From Calycina herbarum (Eukaryota > Ascomycota > Leotiomycetes > Helotiales > Pezizellaceae): a stretch of 64,000 nucleotides of DNA. The notes under the pieces were generated by a model. That model saw nothing but the letters and a program-made list of their open reading frames with translations, searched no databases and was not told the origin of the DNA. Made by a program: the position numbers and the translations under genes. Location of the stretch: positions 1 through 64,000 of the forward strand of contig LLEY01000015.1 of NCBI GenBank assembly GCA_001414485.1, given 5' to 3'. Positions 55,800-64,000 of this stretch are shown here, piece by piece; position 1 is the first letter of the stretch, and every line of letters begins with the position of its first letter.

Positions 55800-57398
55800 T
55801 CAAGCCAATGCAACAACTTGGAAGTTGAAATTGCAAAATTGAGCTTGGTTCGTAACCTATCCAAAGTCAGTACGTCAACCACCAGAAATTAAAGGACAAT
55901 GAAACTCACAGCAATTTTCCCACTCCCAGCAACCACCGAAGCACCAACAGAATTAACCACCTTAACAGAAACAGTCCCAACAGTCATTCCCGAGAACGAG
56001 AAGCTATTGTAACCAGCATTTAAAGCTTGGGTACCAAGAGTCTTGGTACCACTTGTTGCGACAGCACTAAGACCCGTTTGTCCAGCTGCTACGAGTACGA
56101 CTCCCTATAATCTATTAGCACTGCTACTGTTGAGAGAGAGAGGAAGACCGGGGAGCTTACAGAAACACGATCTTCAACGGTTTTAATTCCATCAGGGGAT
56201 CCAAGAGAATCAGTAGGACAAGTCTGCCAAAAAGTCAGCATTGAGAAATGGACAAGTACACCAAGAAAATCACTCACCCCAGCAGCAAGTAAAGTATGAT
56301 GCCAAAAAGTACCCTGAACACTCTTCCCATTCGTCGGCACCATCCCACTTGTTGTAGCATCTCCCCTCTTATACGCCTTAATAAAAGCCGGTAAGATCTG
56401 CCAATACCCCGTGTGATCATAGTCCTTGGTATAATTCCCGATATTCGAGGTAGATAATGGTTCAGGCCATGAGTTACCCATGTAATGGGATTCTCCGGCA
56501 TCGTTCCATGTGATTAACTCGATGAAATCGGGTTGCATAGAAAGCACTTGACCGAATCTCTTTTCGAGGTTCTGTTCTCCGCGACGGTACCAATTATTGG
56601 ATTTATCGAGGTGTTTGAATTGCAGGGGAGAGACGCCCATCATGAAGGTCTTTTGGGAGGCGTGGGCTGCTGTGAGGAGAGTTTTGTCGGTTGTGGTTGG
56701 GACTTCTACAATTCCATCTGCTTGATGGGGCCAGGCGCCGTCCCAATTCATTGCACTGTGGTGTTGTTAGTGGGTTATGTAGGAGAAAGGAGAGAGTATA
56801 CATACCCATCGACAGTTGGAAATTTAGTTGTAAAGTAATCCGCGGTGATAGTTGTATCCTGGAATGCAGGAACGAAATAGATTGGTTTGTTGGCTGCAGC
56901 CATGACTTGTTGTAATTGTACTTTCCACCCTTCGTTCACGGAAGCTTTTCCGAATGTGAAAGAGTCCGCTCCACCATTGAAAGTTGTAACCATTGGTTTT
57001 TTGTTGTAGTGGTAATAAGCTGGGTGATCAACGTAGCTGAGCAAGTACGTCGTGAACTTATTAGGATTATCAAACCCCTTCATGTCGAAAGAAAAGAAGA
57101 GCTTGAAATTGTTATCTTTAGCATATTTGAAGAGGTTGGTGACAGTTCCAGTCGCCCAAGTCTCGGTGACCGTGTCGACGTTGAGGATAAAAGCATCTAC
57201 ACCGAGAGCTTTCGCATCTTTAACATCTTTTTCGCAATGAGGAGCTGTGATTTCCCCGATCATGTAATGAAAAAAGACTGGCTTGTCGGTCGTTGCACGA
57301 ACTGCTTTTGTGGAAAGGTCTTGGGAAATTGCAGCTGCTGAAGCAAATCCCGATGCTGTAAGGTAGCAAGCCAACGATAGAATGCGCGAAAAATACAT
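55800..57398 (-). CDS. GH71 alpha-1,3-glucanase (mutanase), secreted
   Basis: Five exons, phase-consistent: 57398-56806, 56755-56278, 56223-56161, 56104-55910, 55856-55800; 461 residues. The N-terminus MYFSRILSLACYLTASGFAS is a signal peptide. GH71 landmarks in order: KPVFFHYMIGEIT, DAKALGVDAFILN, LFFSFDM, HPAYYHYNKKPMVTTF, GAWPH, then IELITWNDAGESHY, which holds conserved acidic residues. The last 90 residues form a beta-rich C-terminal segment ending NFNFQVVALA. GH71 enzymes cut alpha-1,3-glucan, a fungal cell-wall polymer, so likely roles are wall remodelling or attack on other fungi. Length is typical for the single-domain family members. Confidence 0.9.
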
Positions 57399-57464
57399 GC
57401 TGGGCGATCTTCAAAATTGGAAAATTAGGTGTTGATGAACCATTATACGAGGGACATGACCTTG

Positions 57465-57473
57465 TTATATAAG
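57465..57473 (-). promoter_or_regulatory. TATA box of the GH71 gene
   Basis: CTTATATAA on the minus strand, about 67 bp upstream of the start codon. Confidence 0.5.
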
Positions 57474-58178
57474 AATTTCCATTCAGAATCCTACCAGCCG
57501 GGAGCAGCCTTATGGTCGTAAAGGCTTACTCCACTAATAAAACGATCTGTGTGCTACGTACAGAGCCCCATCACAGATTATTGGAATTTAAAATGTGGCT
57601 GTAAGCACCTTCTCGTAGCCAAGATTGTTTGTGGAGAAGAAATCTACGCATCTGACTGGCTAGTGGCAGTGGACATGAAGGATCGTGGGATGAAACGAAG
57701 CGAAGGATTTGTCGATCTCCTCGTGGAATTTCACGCAGAGCCTCCGGCCTAACTAAATAGCCCCCAAACTCAGTTACACGACAAATACGAAATGGGACAC
57801 GGAAATTGATAAAAACACAGCCTCTTCCGTAGAACTCATGATGGATTTGAACTTCAATAATGAGTTATGGTCGATCCAAAGGTTCCCCTTGGGAAATGTG
57901 CCACAAGCTTGAACTTGAAATGATTTATTTCGAAATCAGTGAAAGAAAAGCTTTCAAATCACATACCATAGTAAGATATAAAAAATAATTGCAACTCAAT
58001 AAACTATTGTGTCTATTGATCCTTGCCCACACACGTTTGGCTCTTCAATTTAAAGAATTCCAGGATAGGTCCCCAAGTTGTAGATCAAATGGAAAGTGGG
58101 GTAGGCAGAGGGGCAGAGGGTACAAATAAAAGGGTATCATTTCTCTCTATCGTCCCACTTACCAGTAAGGCAGACTTT
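57474..58178. other. Intergenic
   Basis: No supported gene. A 67-codon ORF at 57549-57752 shows no recognisable motif. Confidence 0.5.
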
Positions 58179-59366
58179 CTACCAACCGTACCTCGAACTA
58201 GCCTCTTTCCTATTATTCTTCCCGGATTGGAAACTTTCCTCGTGAGCTTCCTTCTGACTCTGTGCCGCGTTCACCAATTGCTTCAAGCTATGCTTGCCCG
58301 GCGCAATAGACCTAACAGGATTGTGTTTCACTTGTTCTCCTGAGGCTCTCAATTCCTCATTGTGTAGGTATTCTTCGTCCGTGTTGAAATTTATAATTTT
58401 GGTGGCCGTTTGTTTGCCTTTCTGGCGACCAAAGAGCTGTCGCCGTTCGGCAGCACTGAGCTGCAGATCCCCAGCTATATCATCGAGGGACTGAGAGACT
58501 GGAGGTGTAGGGACGAAAGGTGGAAGAGTTTGGGAGGGGTTGGGCGTATATTCTTCGATACTGTATGGCTCCAGCGTGGAGGATTGCGAGGAATCGCCCG
58601 AGGTTGTCTGGCTCTGGCTTTCGTGTATCATGGGCTCGTATTCTCCTGTTGCTGGTGTGCTAAAGGAGCTTGAATCTTCTGCAGACATTGAAAATAAGGA
58701 TACCTTTGGCCTTGGGGCCTTCTCGGCGGGAGTCTGGGGGACTGGTGCTGGAGAGGGTTTTGGCAGGACCTGAGCTACTGCAGCTGCTGCCAATTGTGAA
58801 GCGGTCTTCTTCTTTGCAGGCTTCCTCGCTACTGATAGAGGTCTGAACATGAGAGGCTTTCCGACCAATTTCACCTCCTCGGCCGGTATTTGGTCATCCG
58901 GTTGTGATGCTTTGGGCGCGGGTAGGTTGATCCCATCTCCATAACTCGTAGGAGCTTGTGAACTATCCCCTTCATACTCGTACTCCTTCTCGGGCTCTCT
59001 GCTAAAGCCAGGTGCGGCTCCAGTCTTCAGGTTGACGCCGACCCCAAGCCCGCTCTTCTTGCCAGCAGCTCCCCCACCAAGTGTGGCATTTGAAGGCTGA
59101 CCTGCCCGTTTCGGCGCTGGCAGAAAAGAGTTGAATCCGCTAAATGCTCCTCCGCCTCCTGATGTCTTGATTCGTTTCGAGGGAGGCCCGTCTGATGAAG
59201 CGTCTGTTTTTGAAAATGACTGTGGCAATGAGACCTTGATCTTGCCAGGATTTGATCTATCGACGACCTTTTGAAATGCTGGTTTTGACGAATTTGATAT
59301 AGGCTTAGTTGGTTTAGTCTCTTCGACGTCGGATGCGTCCGAGTCTGAATAATCGACAAGGCCCAT
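58179..59366 (-). CDS. PRCC-like protein (mitotic-checkpoint/splicing-associated family)
   Basis: Single exon, 395 residues, start MGLVDYSDSD, an acidic opening typical of the family. The body is Pro/Ser/Ala-rich and disordered with Gly-rich stretches (GGGGAFSGFNSFLPAPKR). The conserved C-terminus is clear: ERRQLFGRQKGK, NFNTDEEYLHNEELR, HSLKQLVNAAQSQKEA, and the end NRKEASSRYGW. Human PRCC is nuclear and binds the checkpoint protein MAD2 and splicing factors; the fungal role is not established. It is transcribed divergently from the SIN1 gene, with 287 bp between the starts. Confidence 0.88.
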   Translation of the reverse strand: MGLVDYSDSDASDVEETKPTKPISNSSKPAFQKVVDRSNPGKIKVSLPQSFSKTDASSDGPPSKRIKTSGGGGAFSGFNSFLPAPKRAGQPSNATLGGGAAGKKSGLGVGVNLKTGAAPGFSREPEKEYEYEGDSSQAPTSYGDGINLPAPKASQPDDQIPAEEVKLVGKPLMFRPLSVARKPAKKKTASQLAAAAVAQVLPKPSPAPVPQTPAEKAPRPKVSLFSMSAEDSSSFSTPATGEYEPMIHESQSQTTSGDSSQSSTLEPYSIEEYTPNPSQTLPPFVPTPPVSQSLDDIAGDLQLSAAERRQLFGRQKGKQTATKIINFNTDEEYLHNEELRASGEQVKHNPVRSIAPGKHSLKQLVNAAQSQKEAHEESFQSGKNNRKEASSRYGW

Positions 59367-59653
59367 CTTGGTGTTGTGTGTTTGTTCGTTGTTGGTTTAG
59401 AGCGGTACTGCCATAAAATGCGACGCGCTTGCCAAGCTTTCCAGCCTGACGTCCGACTCCGAGGCCCTGGAAACTCCAGGCTTCACTTGAGACGGAACTC
59501 AGTGTACTTCGTACAATGCCAGTACAAGGCTGGATCTCTCTTACCACATTTCTTGCAATCAATCGACTGCACTTCCTCTCCTTCTGAAACTCATGGTCTC
59601 TGTCTAGGCGCATAGGTTGATATTTGTTAAGGTTATTACACATCGCCCGCGCA
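59367..59653. promoter_or_regulatory. Shared divergent promoter, PRCC-like / SIN1
   Basis: 287 bp separate the two start codons, so both promoters and 5' leaders overlap here. No TATA box was seen on either strand. Confidence 0.55.
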
Positions 59654-62187
59654 ATGTCTGTTATTCAAGTGGAAGAGTATGTCCAGGACCCCGCGAAGGA
59701 GGATACAATGCTAATGAAACCTTTTTGCAGTCTGGTATCATACCAACTAAGAACCAATTACCTGAATACAATTGCCGATGGCGTCGGAGAACGTCTCATC
59801 ACCATAAATGATTCATTTCTGAATACCGCCGGTTTCAAAGCTGCTGGATGGCGAACAAATCCCGCCAACATCAAGCGAACACATTCCCCTCCTATTCCCA
59901 CCGCGATAGCTTCAGAATACTTTCAGGCTGCCCCCAGGTCAGCCGCTCTAGCTGGATTAGAGGATGAAGTAGAACTTGGAGGAATGGTTACTGGTGGTGG
60001 AGCAGGCGATACGGTTGGGCCTGGTATCGCAACAAAGCGCCGGCGCCGACGAGAGCAGATGGAGGAAGAGGACAGCAGTGACTTGAGTGATGAAAGCGAC
60101 GAAGAGGGCGAACAGCGGGCTGCTCAGAAAATCCAATTCTCCAAGATGCCAATTCGCAATCGTTCAGGATCATCACCCATTCGAGGCTCCAATCTACGAC
60201 AATCGTCAACTATCACATCTCCTCGCGCTACTTCTGGACAGGCAAGGAGGGGCTCTCAACCGGCGGTAGTGGATGCTATAAAAGAACGGGCAAGACGTGA
60301 TACTGTCACCAGTAGCGAAATGTCATCAGAGAATGAGTTTGATGCCTCTGCCTTCCAAAGGACTCGCGATGCTGCGAGAAATGCAGCGAAGGCAAGCAGA
60401 GCTTTGCACAGCCAGACTTCAGATCCAAACCAGGGGATAAAACGGCAACAGAGTGATTTACTGGAAGAAGAGGAAGAAGATGACTCGGATGGATCAGATA
60501 TGGACTCGGAATTTGAAGGCAGCATTGATTCAACGTCTATTCTAGATACTGTTGCTGGCCCAATGGATACTTCGATTGCGGACCCTATTGTTGGGACGGT
60601 ACCCAAAGAGTTGACACGCTCTGCGACCAAAAAATCAAAACCAGCTCCGCCCGTTTTACAGGCCCTCCCTCCTCCAAGACCCATCAGCATGATACAACCA
60701 ACCAGTTTATTGTCAGCTGCCATAAAAGCAAGACAAACCAAAGCAGCCACTCCCTTTGAATCATTTGCTTCCTTGTCTGGTCAAGGAGACCCCAATCCAT
60801 TGTTACTTCGAATCTGGGCACCATTCGCTACTTCTACTACCAAACCATATGAGGTCCTTATTCGAAGAAGTGTTCATGTTAACGAAGCAAATGATCGCCA
60901 GGTGGCTGTAGCTGATCTCATTGGGTTGAGTTTGTGGAGGTATACCGAAGAAAAGATTGAGCCCAGTATCTCCGCAGAAAAGATGAATGTCAATTGGTGG
61001 ACATTAAGAATGGTTGAGGATGAAGAAGTTGATTATGATTTCCCGGCGCTGGAACGCACTAAAGCACTTGTTTCTTTTACAACGGCCAACAATCGAGCTG
61101 CACGGTCGAGGTCAAACACAAAACCATTTGATGAATTTGCACTGGTGCAGGCCACCGAGGAGCAATTTCAAGAAAATCAGAGTCTCACACCTCAATTCAA
61201 ACAAGAGAAGGCGACCGCTGCCCCAATGATCGAGGAAAATCACATTGTACAAAATACTCCCATGACACCATCTTCTGGTCTACTATCAAACCCTCGTCCA
61301 AACCCATTGATGACCAGCCTCTCAGCACTACGGCAAAACACTCCTCTGGCAGACGCACCCACGATTGGTGGAGTCACAACGCAGCCAGCTCGTGCAGCCG
61401 TTCAAAAGTTGTTGAGAATCCATATTCATTCTGCGGATGCGGCTCCAGGACAAATGATAACCTTAGATATCACGACCGATACTTACCTGGCCGACGTGTT
61501 GGATATTGTGTGCAAGAAGAGACAATTGGATAAAGCCAATCACGTTCTCAAGCTGACGGGATCTGGCACCGTGGTTCTTCTTGATCGGAGAGTTGAGTCA
61601 ATTGGCAACCGGGAGGACTTGGATCTGTATCGACGACGGTTTGCAACTGATGGCCCATTGACCATGTCGGGGTCCCCAAGTAGCAGCTCACCCAAACAGC
61701 CATTAATGGTCGATCGTCCAGAGTTCCGCAAGATCAGAAAAGGACAAATGCTAAGCACGCATCCTCTCGCTCAAGAGGCTATCAAACAGGATGAGCTTGG
61801 AAATTCCAATTACCGGAAATACACAGTATGGCGCAAACAGCCCATGAGATTTGTTGGAATGAATGAGAGGGTGTTGGCTATTGACGGGGAGTACTTGCAT
61901 ATCATGCCGGCATCCACTGGAAAGACAGTGTTTGAGGGGCAAGGGAAAACAACGACGGTCCACTTTAGTAATGTCGTTGGCTGCAAAGTCACACGAAGAC
62001 ATCCTACAAACTTCAAGGTAAGCATGCCCAAATGTTGTTTATTGCGAATTGCAAGCTAACGGTTTAGGTTGTTGTGTACAAGTCAACGGAAACCAAGAGA
62101 TATGACTTTGAAGCGAAAAGTGCAGATGAAGCTGCAGAAATTGTGTTTGAAATCAAGAAAGGGATCTCGCCATACCACAATGTTTGA
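59654..62187 (+). CDS. AVO1: SIN1/AVO1, TOR complex 2 subunit
   Basis: Three exons: 59654-59676, 59731-62017, 62068-62187; 809 residues. The short first exon (MSVIQVED) joins LVSYQLRTNYL, matching the family's N-terminus; starting further upstream or reading through the intron gives a less typical protein. Residues about 60-360 are disordered and Ser/Asp/Glu-rich, with a basic RRRRREQ cluster. The CRIM domain, which recruits AGC-kinase substrates, spans about 366-495 (LRIWAPF, NVNWWTLRMVEDEEVDYDFP). A Ras-binding-like domain spans about 565-645. A C-terminal PH domain starts near 677 (YRKYTVWRKQPM) and completes across the last intron (DFEAKSADEAAEIVFEI). TORC2 controls membrane stress responses, sphingolipids and actin. 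Confidence 0.93.
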
Positions 62188-63511
62188 GGCAATCGGCGCA
62201 CCGCCACATTTTGTGGTCCATCCATCCCGAGCTCTCCGCCCACGCCTGGTTCTCGGGCCGCAATGCTTGACCGCCAGGTTCGTACCTGCATTTGACGGCA
62301 TTTGACGAGAGATATATTCCGTATGGCTGCAGACTCTTATGCCATGTTGGGATGCTCTTGAAGACAAACTGTGACAGTTGTGCCAGCGCATCCAGTTTCT
62401 CCTTTACGCTTTACACAACAAATGTGCACAAATGACGCTGGTAATGCAATATTGGCATGAAACGATCTGGGTAACCAATTCAAATACGAGTACGCCCTTG
62501 TTGTGCCTCAGGAAGCGTTGCAAATTGTCCAAGTGGCAATGGAGACCGCGCCATTCATCGTCATACTTTATGACAAGCGGCTCGGCGATTCGCAACAAAC
62601 ACCAACAACAACCACAGCCAAGCATGGGGATCTGCTTTGCCGATGCCGGTTTATCCCTGGTGGCGATCATGGCACCACGTGATGGTGCTAAACCGGGTTT
62701 GTAAATAATCGACGACGAAGAAAGACCTGAACAATATTTACGTCCAGCTTTGTTGCCGCTTAGGCCCGATTTGTCGATAGAGGGTTAAACTTTTAGAGTT
62801 ATGGCCAACCCGTAACGGGATGTTTACCTGTTTTCCTGTGGCTGGAGGAAGGGGTTGTCGGAATTGTCTGGCATGGCTATGGGTCAGCCGCAGCATCAAG
62901 CTACTGTAGCTACTTGTTAGTGGAATAACAAATACTTCTAGTGCGCTCCACAGAGGAGACAAATTACGCGTGGCAGGTGTTTGACTCTCGGGGACTTGTT
63001 CTCGGCTCTTCTGATGCTATTTGTATATGCGTAGAGAAGACATTGAAGGGTCAATTTCAAGATGGGAATCACGAAAGGTCTCAACGCGAACTAAAGAACG
63101 TGCCCTGTCATGCCACAGATGTTTTGTATGCATCTAGAGCTCCCTCCCTTCCTGACCTCGCCTACCCCGTACCTCTTTGGTGGATCCTCAGCCACGTCCC
63201 CCCTACCGTTACTCAATCGGACTCTGCGGCTGTCACAACCCCGCCAAGTTTCTAGGCCAACCCTCCCTTTTCCTTGGTTCCTCGATCTTCCGTTCTGTCT
63301 TCATTGGTCACCTCATTCAAGCTCGGACTACAAACACGGCTAGTAGCGTAGACTAAAGACTCATTGAAACAGTGAAACAGCTCTAGACGAGGATATCATG
63401 ACGTATAGTGTCTTCGCTCATTCCGGCAGTGCATCACGAGGAAACAATTAGCTAGGACTAGAACCTTATTATTGGGTTTCTCTCAGCTTCCAAGTGCAGT
63501 GCCTCCCAAGG
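62188..63511. other. Intergenic, 1.3 kb
   Basis: No gene supported. Overlapping ORFs on both strands lack motifs. It contains the 3' region of SIN1 and the upstream region of the next gene. Confidence 0.5.
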
Positions 63512-63519
63512 TATATAAT
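63512..63519 (+). promoter_or_regulatory. TATA box of the Ser/Ala-rich secreted protein gene
   Basis: TATATAAT, about 123 bp before the start codon and followed by a pyrimidine/CA-rich leader, a typical strong fungal promoter layout. Confidence 0.55.
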
Positions 63520-63641
63520 ACCGATTGTCCCAGCCATCTCACTGCTGTCCAACGCACTCTCACATATCAAATTCTCAATTACATCTACAAATCAACAATC
63601 GTTACTTGATTCTATTTTTCAAAACACAAACAACCGTCAAC

Positions 63642-64000
63642 ATGCAATTCAAGAACGTTCTCGTTTTGGCCATCGCCTCCACTGCTGCCGTAAGTTCCCC
63701 TCTTCATTCCTAAAGCCATATCTAACATTCCCCAGTCCCAAGGCATCGTCTCTTCCGCCACCTCCGCAGCAGGTAGCGCCCTCTCATCCGCAACTCAAAT
63801 CTCCTCCGCCTCCTCATCTCTCTCCTCAGCAGTCTCATCTGCCGCTTCCGGAGCATCTTCTCTCTCATCATCCCTCTCATCCGCCGGCTCATCAGCATCC
63901 TCATCTCTCTCCTCCGCCCGAAGCAGCGCCTCAACACTCACCGGCTCAGCTGCCTCATCCGCCTCATCCTCTCTCAGCTCGGCTGCTTCGAGCGTCTCGA
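63642..64000 (+). CDS. Secreted Ser/Ala-rich protein, truncated by the window edge
   Basis: Exon 1 is 63642-63689 (MQFKNVLVLAIASTAA), the core of a signal peptide. A 46-nt intron (GTAAGT...CCCCAG, 63690-63735) joins it in phase to an exon open to the window end. The mature part is almost entirely Ser and Ala with Gly and Leu (GSALSSATQISSASSSLSSA), a repetitive mucin-like composition seen in small GPI-anchored or wall-bound fungal proteins. The C-terminus, which would show a GPI signal, lies outside. The TATA box and A/C-rich leader suggest high expression. Confidence 0.75.

Noticed and set aside
57549..57752. 67-codon plus-strand ORF
   Set aside because: Too short and featureless to support as a gene.
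60256..60750. 164-codon minus-strand ORF
   Set aside because: Antisense to the SIN1 disordered region; no independent support.

Overview
The window reads as nuclear DNA of a filamentous ascomycete (Pezizomycotina; the gene set would suit Leotiomycetes, but that rank is inference). Genes have short GT-AG introns of about 45-95 nt. There are secreted plant- and fungal-wall enzymes, a HET-domain relic, and transposon copies whose reading frames are riddled with TAG/TAA where Gln or Trp codons are expected. That last feature is typical of repeat-induced point mutation (RIP). No bacterial, plasmid or CRISPR features were seen.

Layout. 1-6.1 kb: repeat block with a RIP-damaged Ty3/Gypsy copy, its LTR, and a Tc1/mariner-like transposon split by a solo LTR. 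6.4-20.3 kb: gene-dense, with a kinesin-10/Kid-like motor, a MYND zinc-finger gene carrying an in-frame TAG, a C2H2 gene, a conserved acidic-tailed protein, an unresolved Cys-rich gene and a five-exon gene for a 1,294-residue protein of unknown function. 20.4-27.4 kb: accessory DNA with a tRNA-Ser relic, a HET pseudogene, a three-level nested inverted-repeat element, and divergent genes for a possible PD-(D/E)XK-fold protein and an Fta2/kinase-like protein. 27.4-33.2 kb: gene-free, with divergent tandem repeats and a strand-composition flip near 30 kb. 33.3-36.3 kb: NTA1-type N-terminal amidase with a long Arg/Glu/Asp-repeat tail. 36.5-44.5 kb: an integrase-type DNA transposon with terminal inverted repeats, interrupted by a solo LTR and a 6-kb Tad1-like LINE. 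44.5-47.5 kb: AT-rich decayed DNA with another solo LTR. 47.5-57.4 kb: SprT-like metalloprotease, AA9 polysaccharide monooxygenase, a broken ORF, a single-pass membrane protein, a long-TIR element and a GH71 alpha-1,3-glucanase. 58.2-64 kb: head-to-head PRCC-like and SIN1/AVO1 (TORC2) genes, then the start of a secreted Ser/Ala-rich protein cut by the window end.

The housekeeping genes (kinesin, PRCC-like, SIN1, NTA1) are independent of one another. The AA9 and GH71 enzymes are both secreted carbohydrate-active proteins but show no cluster architecture. The strongest unexpected signals are the layered transposon nests with readable target-site duplications, the integrase-type TIR element, and the presence of CACGTG in all five LTRs although they belong to three apparently unrelated families.
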